Shown here piece after piece: positions 28,186 through 37,644 of a DNA stretch of 64,000 nt (its first letter is position 1; each line of letters starts with the position of its first letter). The position numbers and the translations under genes were made by a program. Below the pieces are notes generated by a model. It did no database searches and was not told the DNA's origin. It saw nothing but the letters and a program-made list of their open reading frames with translations. Origin of the DNA: CAVZXS01 sp963779325 (lineage in GTDB: Bacteria; Bacteroidota; Bacteroidia; Chitinophagales; Chitinophagaceae); NCBI GenBank assembly GCA_963779325.1, contig CAVZXS010000025.1, positions 186,001-250,000 on the forward strand, written 5' to 3'.

Positions 28186-29184
28186 TTATTGTAATCTGTG
28201 TTTTTTATCCGGGAGAATATTATCAACCGTCCAATCTATCTTTTTTTCAAAATTATGTTTTCTTTCGCTACAATTTTCTTTCGGGCAAATTTGGCAGGAC
28301 AAAGGCAGGCACCCGTCCGAATGTACAAACAGTTCCATTGATTCATCAAATTCTTTTTTTACCAATGCGGACAGGGCGTCAATTTCCAAATGCGCTTCGT
28401 GTACATTTAAATACCAGGGCAGGGTAAGATGGCAATCAAGATGCAATACGCTGCCGTATTTTATTACCCGCAGGTTGTGAATATCCACCCAATTTTCACG
28501 CCTGTTTTTATTCAGCATTATCAACATTTTTTCAAGTAATGCTTTATCGGCTTTATCCATAATGCCTGCAATGGATTCATTTACTATTTTCCAGCCTGTA
28601 TAAATAATAAGTACGCCGAAAACAGCGGCCACTGCGCTGTCAATCCAATTGTGATTTGTAAAATAAATTAATACGAGGCCGCCAATAATACCTACGGTAG
28701 AATAACTGTCGGACTGTAAATGCTTGCCGCTTGCAACCAACGCAATGGAATTGTTTTTCTTGCCTTTTTTTATACAAATAAAACCCATTATATAATTAAC
28801 CGCCGCCGCAGCAGCTACCAGGATAATGCCGTAATCAATTTTTTGTATTATTCTCGGGTGTATAAAACTCATTACTGATTTGTAAATAATAATGGCGCCC
28901 GCAGAAGCTATCAATGTGCCTTCAATAGCTGCGGAAATAAATTCAGCTTTTCCGTGACCGTATGGATGGTCCGCATCGCGGGGCTTGGCGGCAACATACA
29001 AACTGTACAAACCGATAAAACCGGCTGATACATTCACGATACTTTCTAACGCATCGGTAAGTATAGAAATGGAATTGGTGGAATAATAAGCAATAAATTT
29101 TATTACAAGTAATGCAACTGAAACAGCCGCAACCCATTTTTGAATAGTAAGATTCTGCTTGCTGCCGGCCGATGCTGTTTCCAT
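28186..29184 (-). CDS. Cation diffusion facilitator (CDF) metal efflux protein with Cys-rich tail
   Basis: 332 residues. Six membrane helices in the first ~210; the metal-site motif is ILTDALESIVN and HPYGHGKAEF (about 50-80), with Asn where many homologues have Asp. The cytoplasmic C-terminal domain (about 215-295) has the ferredoxin-like fold. The tail at about 295-320 adds the cluster CLPLSCQICPKENC, four cysteines within 14 residues, not part of the classic CDF fold. It should export divalent metals (Zn, Fe, Mn or Co) against protons. Sits in a peroxide/superoxide defence cluster, which fits iron or manganese control. Confidence 0.9.
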   Translation of the reverse strand: METASAGSKQNLTIQKWVAAVSVALLVIKFIAYYSTNSISILTDALESIVNVSAGFIGLYSLYVAAKPRDADHPYGHGKAEFISAAIEGTLIASAGAIIIYKSVMSFIHPRIIQKIDYGIILVAAAAAVNYIMGFICIKKGKKNNSIALVASGKHLQSDSYSTVGIIGGLVLIYFTNHNWIDSAVAAVFGVLIIYTGWKIVNESIAGIMDKADKALLEKMLIMLNKNRRENWVDIHNLRVIKYGSVLHLDCHLTLPWYLNVHEAHLEIDALSALVKKEFDESMELFVHSDGCLPLSCQICPKENCSERKHNFEKKIDWTVDNILPDKKHRLQ

Positions 29185-29278
29185 TAATAATTACTTGATT
29201 CTTCAGAAGATGCCGTCCTGTTATTTTTATAAAGAGGAAATGGAACGATAACTTTTTAAGTGCTGCTTCATGTGCAAA

Positions 29279-30039
29279 CTAAACAATACTTTCCAATCGT
29301 TGCTGTACATAATTCCAGTTTACCACATTCCACCAGGCATTTATATAGTCGGCTCTTTTGTTTTGATAACGTAAATAATAAGCATGTTCCCAAACATCCA
29401 ATCCTAATAAAGGAAAACCTTTTATGTCACTCACGTCCATCAGCGGATTATCCTGGTTGGGTGAGGAACCGATGCGCAATTTTTTATCCCCATCAATAAA
29501 TAACCAGGCCCAGCCGCTGCCGAAACGATTTTTCCCTGCATCAGACAACTGCGTTTTAAAACTGTCAAAGGAGTTAAAGCTTTCTTCAATTGTTGTCAGC
29601 AGTTTACCCGATGGTTTTCCGCCGGTATTGGGCGCCATACATTTCCAAAACAATTCATGGTTATAATGTCCGCCGCCGTTATTTCTCATTTTAGATGAAT
29701 ACTTGGAAATTTTAGCCAATACATCTTCCAGTGGTTTGCTTATATCCACCGCTTCGTTTTTTGCCGCATCATTTAAGTTAGCTGCATACGCCGCCGCATG
29801 TTTGCTGTAATGAATTTCCATCGTTACCGCATCAATGGCACTGTCCAATCGCATTATATGAATAGGTGAGAGGCTCTTGTTTAAAACCGGTTTTAAAATT
29901 ATTGCTCGGTACTTATTTTTTTTCCGGGTGTGCAGGATTGCAATAAAGAACCGGTTGTACACAGCACGGCCGATGCAGCCACTGTAGCTTTTACCGAATT
30001 ACCTATAAACTGCCGGCGCGAAGATTTATTTGCTGACAT
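29279..30039 (-). CDS. Fe/Mn superoxide dismutase, Tat-exported lipoprotein, two frameshifts
   Basis: The conserved part (frame of 29279-29962) has the SOD metal ligands: HYSKHAAAY, NGGGHYNHELFW, and LGLDVWEHAYYLRYQN. Reading from ATG 30039 gives MSANKSSRRQFIGNSVKATV, then a hydrophobic stretch and LLQSC: a twin-arginine signal with a lipobox. Joining this to the mature enzyme needs one shift near 29905-29930 (A-rich run after CTPGKK) and one near 29855, passing through FKTGFKQEPLTYSYNA. Two indels in 80 nt suggest sequence error. The mature enzyme would be lipid-anchored, folded with metal before Tat export, and would remove superoxide outside the cytoplasm. Confidence 0.85.
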
Positions 30040-30096
30040 AAAAAACTCATTTTTATAAATGAGTCATAAAGTTAGTTCATTCCCCCAATGCGGAAA

Positions 30097-31521
30097 TTAC
30101 TTTTTACGCACCCATGTTTTTAATTTAAGGTAACTGCGATGATAAAATTCTCTATTCAGCAGTTGTGAATCACGAAGAGCTTTATAAGTAAGAAAAATAC
30201 CGACTAATAAAAGAATTGAATCCGCAAGCCATAAGCCGGTCATGGCAGACAGTTTGCCCGTTTTGGCCATTTGCTCACCGGTGCGATTGGTAAAATAAAA
30301 AAAGATAAAAAACATAATGGCGAATACCAATGGCGTACCCAAACCGCCTTTGCGTATAATAGAACCCAACGGTGCGCCGATTAAAAATAAAACAAAGCAA
30401 GCAAAGGATAATGAAAATTTTCGGTGCCATTCCATATTATGCTTGCGCAGGTTCCGGTCTTTGTTTTCATATTCGCTCAGCAGTACATCATTATTTATAC
30501 GAGCCGAGGAAAGTTGGCTGATCGCTGTTTGACGTACATTGGCCCTTGCGGAATCGGGAATAAGTGTCTCAAATTTTTTAACGGAATCGGGAACGGTAAC
30601 TGCTGATTTTTCCCAACTGCTGTCTAAGTATTTGGCAAATTTGAAAGTGGCGGCTACATCGTTTTTATATTTGGTTTTCAGTGCCCGCAATTCTTTTTCT
30701 ATCGAGTCGATACTTATATTCAACTGCCGCAGGCTTTTCATCATCTCGTTCGATTTATTTACCGTATCATTGGTCCAGTTAATTTTATTGATGGCTACCA
30801 AATCAAACTGTCTTTTATATTCTTTAAAATTCAATCTTACATATTCGCTGTTAGTTCCTGTGGAAGCGCCTCTTTCCTGGTAGCGCCAGCCGTCTTTCAA
30901 ATTAAAATTCAAAAAGCGTTTGTCTTCCGATACACTCATTACACCGCTTTTGGCAATAATAAAATTATCCTGCAGCGGGTTTGTTCTTTCAAAAATGATA
31001 ACATCCTTTATAATAGAGTCTTTTTCTTTTTTACCCACTTTAATGGCGAAATTTTCTATACGATCATAAAAAACGCCTTCTTTTAAATCAAAAGCCGGTT
31101 TAGCATAGGCTATATCGCCCAGCATTGTTTTAGATTTCAGGTTAGCTACGGGTACTAAATTATTGGCTAATAAAAATGCCAGTCCGCAGACAAATACCAC
31201 AATGATACCAAGTGGCCGCATAAAGCGCAACAACGAAATGCCTGAAGACTTTACGGCTACCAGCTCCATACTTTCGCCCAAGTTGCCAAATGTCATAAGA
31301 CAGGAAAGTAATACCGCCAGGGGCAGTGCTAATTGCGACAGACCGGGCAATTGGTACCAAATAAACGTAAGAATAATATTAGTACTAAGTCCTTTGCCCA
31401 CAAAATCATCGATGTACAGCCAAAAAAACTGCATCAACAGTACAAACAGGGTAATAAAGAAGGTGGCGATAAACGGCCCCGTAAATGCTTTGATAACTAA
31501 TATGTCTAATTTTTTTATCAC
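30097..31521 (-). CDS. LptF/LptG-family permease (YjgP/YjgQ)
   Basis: 474 residues. Three membrane helices near the N-terminus (about 12-40, 55-80, 100-120), a large periplasmic beta-jellyroll-like domain (about 130-360, with KEGVFYDRIENFAIKVGKK), then three helices at the C-terminus (FSLSFACFVLFLIGAPLG onward). LptF and LptG form the membrane core of the LptB2FG transporter that extracts LPS from the inner membrane. The partner subunit is not in the window, so which of the two this is cannot be told. It is divergent from the gene at 31625. Confidence 0.9.
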   Translation of the reverse strand: MIKKLDILVIKAFTGPFIATFFITLFVLLMQFFWLYIDDFVGKGLSTNIILTFIWYQLPGLSQLALPLAVLLSCLMTFGNLGESMELVAVKSSGISLLRFMRPLGIIVVFVCGLAFLLANNLVPVANLKSKTMLGDIAYAKPAFDLKEGVFYDRIENFAIKVGKKEKDSIIKDVIIFERTNPLQDNFIIAKSGVMSVSEDKRFLNFNLKDGWRYQERGASTGTNSEYVRLNFKEYKRQFDLVAINKINWTNDTVNKSNEMMKSLRQLNISIDSIEKELRALKTKYKNDVAATFKFAKYLDSSWEKSAVTVPDSVKKFETLIPDSARANVRQTAISQLSSARINNDVLLSEYENKDRNLRKHNMEWHRKFSLSFACFVLFLIGAPLGSIIRKGGLGTPLVFAIMFFIFFYFTNRTGEQMAKTGKLSAMTGLWLADSILLLVGIFLTYKALRDSQLLNREFYHRSYLKLKTWVRKK

Positions 31522-31624
31522 AGTTAATTTGTATTGACCGGTAATTTTGTTTTACTATACATTTACCGGCATGTAAAGTACCCGGGCAAAAGCAATTCTT
31601 TTTTTACTATTTATAATTTTTAAA

Positions 31625-32236
31625 ATGAGCAACGCAAAAGTAATACTTTCGGCACATGAGCAGCAATTGGTTACCAATTACGAATGGATTTTAACAAAGA
31701 ATGATATAATTAATAAAGGGAAAGAATTATTGAATGATATTCAGGGCGGGTACAAAAAAATTTTATCGGAACTGCCATTTGCTTTGCCCGAAGAATTGAA
31801 TATTCGCGGCGGAAAAATATCGAAAGGTGAAAACTATAAAGGGCTGCCGTACCTGCTTTTAGACTACCCCGGATATTTTGAGAAAGAAAATATATTCGCT
31901 TTCCGCACCATGTTTTGGTGGGGGCGTTTTTTCAGCGTCACTTTACATCTCTCGGGCAAATATAAGCAACGGTACGGGAGCCGTATTGAGAAAAAAATCA
32001 GAGAAAACAGTTACAGCGATTATTTTATAAGTATTGCTGATGATCAATGGCAGCACGGGTTCGAGGCGGATAATTACAAGGCTGTAAATGAATTAGCGGC
32101 GGCGGATATAGGCGATAACCTCCGGCAAAATTCATTTGTAAAAGTAGCTTGTAAACTGCCTGTTGCGCAATGGAACAATGCACAGGAATTTTGTACTAAT
32201 GGATTTATTAACCTGTTAAAAATCCTGCAGGATTAG
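31625..32236 (+). CDS. Hypothetical protein, conserved in type but unrecognised
   Basis: 203 residues, no signal peptide and no membrane helix. Charged helical start (MSNAKVILSAHEQQLVTNYE), central RGGKISKGENYKGLPYLLLD then YPGYF and an aromatic segment MFWWGRFFSVTLHLSGKY. I do not recognise the family. Its stop codon overlaps the stop of the convergent START-like gene by 4 nt (32233-32236). Confidence 0.7.
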   Translation: MSNAKVILSAHEQQLVTNYEWILTKNDIINKGKELLNDIQGGYKKILSELPFALPEELNIRGGKISKGENYKGLPYLLLDYPGYFEKENIFAFRTMFWWGRFFSVTLHLSGKYKQRYGSRIEKKIRENSYSDYFISIADDQWQHGFEADNYKAVNELAAADIGDNLRQNSFVKVACKLPVAQWNNAQEFCTNGFINLLKILQD

Positions 32237-32613
32237 TTTCCTAACCGATGAAATAATTCTTTTACCTGGAAATCCCACAACTGACTCTGGTCTTTGATTT
32301 CTTTTTTTTCGGCGAAATCTTTTATTACTAAAATAGTTTGGTTAGTAACTTCAGATTTTTCGATGCTGAATTCAAAGTATTCATCTTTGGCGGAATGCTG
32401 CCAATGAAAACGGATGAATTTATCCTGCTCACTCTCTACTAAATCTGCTTTATCGGCCGATCCGTTCCAGGAAAAATAAAATACATCATCTCTTTCATCA
32501 ACCTTATCTGCAAACCACTCCTGCAAACCCGCAGGAGAAGACAGAAATTCGTACAAAATCGAAGGTGAACATCTCACGGGAAATTCTAAGGTATACAACT
32601 GTTTTTGGCTCAT
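32233..32613 (-). CDS. START-like (SRPBCC superfamily) protein
   Basis: 126 residues. FPVRCSPSILYEFLSSPAGL followed by QEWFADKVDE is the typical start of AHSA1/START-like domains in Bacteroidetes; the rest alternates beta strands and ends with a long helix (QLWDFQVKELFHRLGN). Such proteins bind a small hydrophobic ligand or act as co-chaperones; no ligand can be named. Divergent from rpoD with a 314-nt gap. Confidence 0.85.
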   Translation of the reverse strand: MSQKQLYTLEFPVRCSPSILYEFLSSPAGLQEWFADKVDERDDVFYFSWNGSADKADLVESEQDKFIRFHWQHSAKDEYFEFSIEKSEVTNQTILVIKDFAEKKEIKDQSQLWDFQVKELFHRLGN

Positions 32614-32713
32614 CTCTACAATTTGGCAGCTGTTTAATAGCTATCAATTTGTGCAATTATAGAAAATAATTCCTTCTGTAAAAATATTTATTTGTTCGAA
32701 ACCCGATATTTCT

Positions 32714-32729
32714 TTTGACCGGGGTCAAA
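32714..32729. promoter_or_regulatory. Palindromes upstream of the sigma factor gene
   Basis: TTTGACC-GG-GGTCAAA is a perfect palindrome about 200 nt before rpoD; a second, smaller one (GCGGTT...AACCGC, 32820-32844) lies nearer. They could be operators or parts of a structured leader. No gene is seen in the 32614-32927 gap. Confidence 0.4.
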
Positions 32730-32927
32730 TTTTGATAATAAATATCCATAATCTGCGTTTTTATAGGGATTGAAATTTGGTGTGAACGGCATTTTTACTT
32801 AATTTTCCTTTTACACCATGCGGTTTTGACCGAAATGGAACCGCGAAGAACAGATTATTATTAAGGGCTAACCTCGAAAAACCAAACAAAATTCATAACC
32901 CTTAAAAATAACCGGATCACAATTCCT

Positions 32928-33803
32928 ATGAGCATGCGTCAACTCAAGATCACGAAGTCGATTACGAATCGTGAATCTCAAAGCCTTGAAAAGTACCTCC
33001 AAGAGATTGGTAAAGTAGAGCTTATCTCTCCTGAGGAAGAAGTTAAATTAGCCCATCTTATTAAACAGGGATGTCAGAAGTCTTTGGACAGATTAACCAA
33101 GGCCAACCTCCGTTTTGTAGTATCTGTAGCCAAGCAGTACCAAAACCAGGGTCTTTCGCTGCCCGACCTGATTAATGAAGGTAATGTGGGCCTTATCAAA
33201 GCAGCTCAGCGCTTTGATGAAACAAGAGGTTTCAAATTTATTTCCTATGCCGTTTGGTGGATTCGCCAAAGTATTTTACAGTCATTGGCCGAACAAGCCC
33301 GGATTGTAAGGCTGCCCCTGAACAAAGTAGGGTTAACAAACAAAATCCAAAAAGCATTTACACAGCTGGAGCAGGAGTTTGAAAGAGAACCCTCTGCTGA
33401 AGAGCTGGCTACTTTGCTGGAAATGGATATTGAAGATGTAACCTCATCACTCGGCATCAATGCCCGCCACGTAAGTATGGATACCCCGCTTTCTGATGGT
33501 GAGGACAGTACGTTGCTGGATGTAATGAGCAATCCCAACGCCGATAACACGGATGAAGAACTGGATCATAAACAGTCTTTAAAAATTGAGATTGACCGTT
33601 CGTTGACTACCCTTACCGAAAGACAAAAAGAAGTAATCTGCTTTTTCTTCGGAATTGGTGTAGATCACCCGATGAGCCTGGAAGATATTGGTGAAAAATT
33701 CAATCTTACAAGAGAGAGAGTTCGCCAAATCAAAGACAAGGCCATTACAAGGCTGAGAACAACCAATCGTGGCGGCATGTTGAGAACTTATCTTGGCGCT
33801 TAA
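32928..33803 (+). CDS. rpoD: Primary sigma factor of Bacteroidetes type
   Basis: 291 residues, short because the non-conserved region of E. coli sigma-70 is absent. Starts MSMRQLKITKSITNRESQSL; family members usually begin at the second Met (32934). Region 1.2-2: SLEKYLQEIGKVELISPEEE, LRFVVSVAKQYQNQGLSLPD, FKFISYAVWWIRQSI. Region 3 QEFEREPSAEEL and region 4 MSLEDIGEKFNLTRERVRQI follow. It is the housekeeping sigma factor that recognises TAnnTTTG/TTTG promoters. It stands as a single gene with a long leader. Confidence 0.97.
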   Translation: MSMRQLKITKSITNRESQSLEKYLQEIGKVELISPEEEVKLAHLIKQGCQKSLDRLTKANLRFVVSVAKQYQNQGLSLPDLINEGNVGLIKAAQRFDETRGFKFISYAVWWIRQSILQSLAEQARIVRLPLNKVGLTNKIQKAFTQLEQEFEREPSAEELATLLEMDIEDVTSSLGINARHVSMDTPLSDGEDSTLLDVMSNPNADNTDEELDHKQSLKIEIDRSLTTLTERQKEVICFFFGIGVDHPMSLEDIGEKFNLTRERVRQIKDKAITRLRTTNRGGMLRTYLGA

Positions 33804-33954
33804 TTTTATTCATTTAAAAGATTTACTATTGATTTAAATATACATTTTACAACTTACGGAAAACAAACCCCCTAAATTCTAAATGAATATGACGAAAGTT
33901 GTATTCATTTTTTTTATGCCTTATACCAAATTCATTAAGTTCCCCCGCCTTATT

Positions 33955-33962
33955 TATATTTG
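33955..33962 (+). promoter_or_regulatory. Putative ffh -7 box
   Basis: TATATTTG (TAnnTTTG consensus) 23 nt before the chosen ffh ATG. Its position downstream of an earlier in-frame ATG supports the later start. Confidence 0.55.
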
Positions 33963-33984
33963 CATTCCAATTAACGGTATTTCT

Positions 33985-35310
33985 ATGTTTCAAAATCTTT
34001 CGGATAAACTTGAATCGGCCTTTAAGCAGCTAAAAGGACAGGCCCGTATTACAGAGATAAATATTGCGGCAACCATCAAAGATATTCGTCGTGCATTGGT
34101 AGATGCGGATGTGAATTATAAAATTGCCAAAGAGTTTACGGATAGAATAAAAGAGAAAGCTATTGGCGAAAAAGTAATCAATGCCATCAACCCCGGTCAG
34201 CTAATGACCAAGATTGTGCAGGATGAAATGACGGAGTTGATGGGCGGGCAGGAGAGTGTATTTAATGCCAAAGGGAATCCCGCCGTTATTTTAATTGCCG
34301 GGTTACAGGGTAGCGGTAAAACAACTTTCAGCGGTAAGCTGGCTAATTACTTAAAATCAAAAAAAGGCTTATCGCCTTTATTGGTGGCGGCGGATATTTA
34401 CCGTCCGGCAGCTATGGAGCAGCTAAGAGTATTGGGCGAGCAAATAGGCGTGGATGTACATATTGAATTAGAAAATAAAGACGCCGTAACCATAGCACAA
34501 AACGCCATTAAAGAAGCAAGAAGTAAGAATAAGAATGTAGTTATTATAGATACCGCCGGCCGTTTGGCCATAGATGAAGTGATGATGACCGAAGTGGCTA
34601 ATATTAAAAATGCCGTTAATCCTACCGAAATTTTATTTGTAGTAGACAGCATGACCGGCCAGGATGCGGTAAACACGGCCAAAGCATTTAATGACCGTCT
34701 TGATTTTTCCGGCGTAGTGCTTACCAAATTGGACGGTGATACAAGAGGCGGTGCCGCTCTTTCCATTAAGTATGTTGTCAATAAGCCCATCAAGTTTACC
34801 GGTAGCGGAGAAAAAATGGATGCGTTGGATGTATTCTACCCGGAAAGAATGGCGCAGCGTATTTTGGGTATGGGCGATATTACATCGTTGGTAGAAAAAG
34901 CGCAGGAACAATTTGACGAAGTAGAAGCGAAGAAATTAGAGGCCAAGATTCGGAAAAATAAATTTGACTTCGCCGATTTTAAAATGCAACTGGAGCAGAT
35001 AAAAAAGATGGGCAATATGAAAGACCTGTTGGGCATGATACCCGGTGTGGGCAAGCAGGTAAAAGACATGGACATCAATGAAGATTCTTTTAAAGGCATT
35101 GAAGCGATGATTAACTCCATGACACAGGCAGAAAGAAATAATCCCGACCTGATAGATATGAGCCGTAAAAAGAGAATTGCCAAAGGAAGCGGAAAAGATA
35201 TTGCCGAAGTGAATGCCTTTATGAAACAATTTGAACAGATGCGGGATATGATGAAGAACATGAACAAAATGAATATGCTTGGCAAAATGATGCCCGGCAT
35301 GAGAAGGTAG
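33985..35310 (+). CDS. ffh: Signal recognition particle GTPase Ffh
   Basis: Start chosen at MFQNLSDKLESAFKQLKG (33985), the family's N-terminus; the frame is open to an ATG at 33883 but the extra 34 residues are not family-like and a promoter box lies between. About 441 residues. N domain, then the GTPase G domain with GLQGSGKTTFSGKLA (P-loop), DTAGRLA, TKLDGDTRGGAAL, and the methionine-rich M domain (MRDMMKNMNKMNMLGKMMPG), which binds signal peptides and SRP RNA. It delivers nascent membrane proteins to FtsY. Followed by a Mur ligase gene 50 nt on. Confidence 0.97.
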   Translation: MFQNLSDKLESAFKQLKGQARITEINIAATIKDIRRALVDADVNYKIAKEFTDRIKEKAIGEKVINAINPGQLMTKIVQDEMTELMGGQESVFNAKGNPAVILIAGLQGSGKTTFSGKLANYLKSKKGLSPLLVAADIYRPAAMEQLRVLGEQIGVDVHIELENKDAVTIAQNAIKEARSKNKNVVIIDTAGRLAIDEVMMTEVANIKNAVNPTEILFVVDSMTGQDAVNTAKAFNDRLDFSGVVLTKLDGDTRGGAALSIKYVVNKPIKFTGSGEKMDALDVFYPERMAQRILGMGDITSLVEKAQEQFDEVEAKKLEAKIRKNKFDFADFKMQLEQIKKMGNMKDLLGMIPGVGKQVKDMDINEDSFKGIEAMINSMTQAERNNPDLIDMSRKKRIAKGSGKDIAEVNAFMKQFEQMRDMMKNMNKMNMLGKMMPGMRR

Positions 35311-35321
35311 GCCCCAACAAA

Positions 35322-35344
35322 CCTTCCGCCCATTGGCGGAGAGG
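35322..35344. repeat. Palindromic intergenic repeat, TCCGCC...GGCGGA variant
   Basis: CCTTCCGCC-CATT-GGCGGAGAGG with flanking CTTAAG; resembles the element at 55546-55561. It separates ffh from the Mur ligase gene and may act as a weak terminator. Confidence 0.65.
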
Positions 35345-35360
35345 CTTAAGAAAATTCTGA

Positions 35361-36737
35361 ATGATTACATCCCTCGATAATTACCAAAATATTTTCTTCA
35401 TTGGTGTGGCCGGCACCGGTATGAGTGCATTGGCACAATACCTGGCAGGCAGCGGCAAAGCCGTCAGCGGTTCCGACCGGTATTTTATTCCCGGCAAACC
35501 AAATGATACGAAGCAAAAATTGGAAGCGGAAAATATTCAGTGTTTTTTGCAGGATGGTGGCGGCATCAATGAAGCTACACAATTGGTTATTGCATCTACC
35601 GCGGTAGAAGATACCAATGTAGAAATACAAAAAGCAAAGACGCTTAATATCCCGATTATACTTCGTTCAGAATTATTAACGCTGATCAGTAATACAAAAA
35701 GAACAATCGCCGTAGGCGGTACATCGGGCAAGTCTACTACCTCGGCTATGTTGTTCGATATTTTGGAACATGCCGGTTTGGATGCCGGTATTATCAGCGG
35801 GGCCGGTTTGGTACGATTGCAAAAGCAGGGAAAGATAGGTAATGCGAAAGTGGGTAAAGGTGATTGGTTGGTTATTGAAGCCGATGAATCTGACGGCTCC
35901 ATTGTTAATTATTATCCTGAGATCGGTTTACTTTTAAATCTTGATAAAGACCATAAAGAAATTGACGAGCTGAAAACAATCTTCAACACTTTTAAGGCGC
36001 ATACAAAAAAAATATTTTCGGTAAATGCTTCGCATGAGCTGGCGGCGCCGTTTTCTCAAAATAAACAACAGGATTTTTCTTCCGCCGATGCGGATGCCGG
36101 TTACAGGGCCACCAATTTTGTACAAAAAGGTTTGCAAATCAGTTTTAAAATAAATGGTGCGGATTTTTCATTGAATGCCATTGGCAAACACAATATGGAA
36201 AATGCCTTAGCCGCTACCTGTATCGCTAATCAAATTGGGGTTGATTTAAAAATCTGCTCCGAAGCATTGAAAAATTACGAAGGCATTTACCGCCGCAACC
36301 AGGTGATGGGGCAAAAAAACGGTATTTGGATTATTGATGATTATGCTCATAACCCGGCAAAGGTGGCGGCGGCCATCCGATCGGTACAGCCATTGGCCAA
36401 AAAAGTAATAGCATGGTTTCAACCTCACGGTTATGGCCCTACCCGATTTTTAAGAAACGATTTTGTACAGGAAATTTCCAATACGCTTCGTGAGCAGGAT
36501 GAAATATGGATGAGCGAAATTTTTTATGCAGGCGGTACCGCCGAAAAAAATATAAGTGCCGGCGATTTGATTAATGATATTAAAGCACTTGGTAAAAATG
36601 CTTTTTTTGCAGAGAACAGGAATGAGTTGGTAAACTCAATAAAACCTCACTTGACTGACGACTGTGTACTTATTTTGATGGGTGCCAGGGATCCGGGATT
36701 GGATGAATTTGCAAGGCAGGTGTATGAGCAGATGTAG
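35361..36737 (+). CDS. Mur ligase family protein (MurC/Mpl-like)
   Basis: 458 residues. Three-domain Mur ligase: the N-terminal UDP-binding Rossmann fold with FFIGVAGTGMSALAQYLAGS, the ATP P-loop IAVGGTSGKSTTSAML, the central metal-binding EADESDGSI and LNLDKDHKEID, and the C-terminal DDYAHNPAKVAAAI and LMGARDPGLDEFA. The P-loop has GTSGKST rather than the GTHGKTT of classical MurC, and the gene lies outside a division/cell-wall cluster. It is therefore better called a MurC/Mpl relative than MurC itself: it could recycle muropeptides (Mpl-type), or add L-Ala to UDP-MurNAc. Confidence 0.85.
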   Translation: MITSLDNYQNIFFIGVAGTGMSALAQYLAGSGKAVSGSDRYFIPGKPNDTKQKLEAENIQCFLQDGGGINEATQLVIASTAVEDTNVEIQKAKTLNIPIILRSELLTLISNTKRTIAVGGTSGKSTTSAMLFDILEHAGLDAGIISGAGLVRLQKQGKIGNAKVGKGDWLVIEADESDGSIVNYYPEIGLLLNLDKDHKEIDELKTIFNTFKAHTKKIFSVNASHELAAPFSQNKQQDFSSADADAGYRATNFVQKGLQISFKINGADFSLNAIGKHNMENALAATCIANQIGVDLKICSEALKNYEGIYRRNQVMGQKNGIWIIDDYAHNPAKVAAAIRSVQPLAKKVIAWFQPHGYGPTRFLRNDFVQEISNTLREQDEIWMSEIFYAGGTAEKNISAGDLINDIKALGKNAFFAENRNELVNSIKPHLTDDCVLILMGARDPGLDEFARQVYEQM

Positions 36738-36923
36738 TGCCGGTTTCGGGTTACAAGTTGCCGGTTATAGGTAAAGGCTTTCGGATTCTGTATCTTGTCT
36801 CCGGGTTTTTAAGCCGTATAAAACCGAATTCTGAAAATCCGGGGAAATTCCTGCTGATTCTTCACTAAATCGGCTTTAAAATACCCTCTTATCAAAATAT
36901 TAACCGCCTTTATTAAATTTCAC

Positions 36924-36954
36924 TTGGTCGTTTAGACGGGGGCTTTTATATTTG
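36924..36954 (+). promoter_or_regulatory. rpsP promoter
   Basis: TTGG at 36924-36927, 19 nt spacer, then TATATTTG at 36947-36954. Both boxes and spacing fit the Bacteroidetes consensus (TTTG, about 19-21 nt, TAnnTTTG). It would start transcription near 36961, leaving a leader of about 70 nt before the rpsP ATG. The rest of the 36738-37030 gap shows no gene. Confidence 0.7.
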
Positions 36955-37030
36955 CAGTCCCAAAACACCGATTTTATCAAAGTAATGGGATTAATCTTAT
37001 TCTTTAACCGCCAATAAATTTTTATTTAAA

Positions 37031-37471
37031 ATGGCCGCAAAAATCCGACTGCAACGTCACGGGTCTAAGAAAAGACCTTTCTACTTCATCGTAGTTGCTG
37101 ACTCCCGTAGCCCTCGCGATGGGAAATTCATTCAGAAATTAGGTACTTACAATCCCCTTACGGTTCCTGCTACCATTCAGCTGGATCGTCAGAAGTCTTT
37201 GGAATGGCTCAACCAGGGTGCTCAGCCAACTGACACTGTTCGCCGTATCCTCAGTTTCAAAGGAGTATTGTATTTAAAACACCTTTTACGCGGTGTTAAA
37301 CTTGGTTTATTTGATGATGCTACAGCTATGGAAAAATTCACCAAATGGAGCACAGAGCATGAAGCCCAGGTAAAAAAACGCCAGGAAACTGCAATGCGTT
37401 CTCAACGTGAAAGAAGGTATTCACCCGGTCGCCGGCCCGAGCCGAAAGCCGAAGGTGGATCTGAAGCATAA
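37031..37471 (+). CDS. rpsP: 30S ribosomal protein S16
   Basis: 146 residues starting MAAKIRLQRHGSKKRPFYFI, the S16 signature (KRPFYFIVVADSRSPRDGKF). The core ends near residue 85; the remaining 60 residues form a charged extension (KKRQETAMRSQRERRYSPGR) that is usual in Bacteroidetes. It assembles early into the 30S body. In most genomes rimM follows directly; here a terminator and a Bro-N gene come between. Confidence 0.97.
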   Translation: MAAKIRLQRHGSKKRPFYFIVVADSRSPRDGKFIQKLGTYNPLTVPATIQLDRQKSLEWLNQGAQPTDTVRRILSFKGVLYLKHLLRGVKLGLFDDATAMEKFTKWSTEHEAQVKKRQETAMRSQRERRYSPGRRPEPKAEGGSEA

Positions 37472-37498
37472 TTGACAATTGCAATTAAAAAAACACTT

Positions 37499-37528
37499 AA
37501 AGCCTTTCAATTTTTTGGAGGGCTTTTT
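37499..37528 (+). terminator. Terminator after rpsP
   Basis: AAAGCCTTTC (37499-37508) pairs with GGAGGGCTTT (37517-37526), including G-U pairs, followed by T residues. It separates rpsP from the inserted Bro-N gene and from rimM. Confidence 0.75.
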
Positions 37529-37644
37529 CTTTGGTTAGCATTTTTCGAATGCGACGGTATGCAGCTTCAAGTTGCTTACTTTCGTAAATGACAGTTTTAA
37601 AGGTCAATCTATTTTCAGAAGGAAACACAGTATAAAATAATGTT

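Noticed and set aside
33883..33984. Extended Ffh start at 33883
   Set aside because: The extra residues are not Ffh-like and a TATATTTG promoter box lies between.
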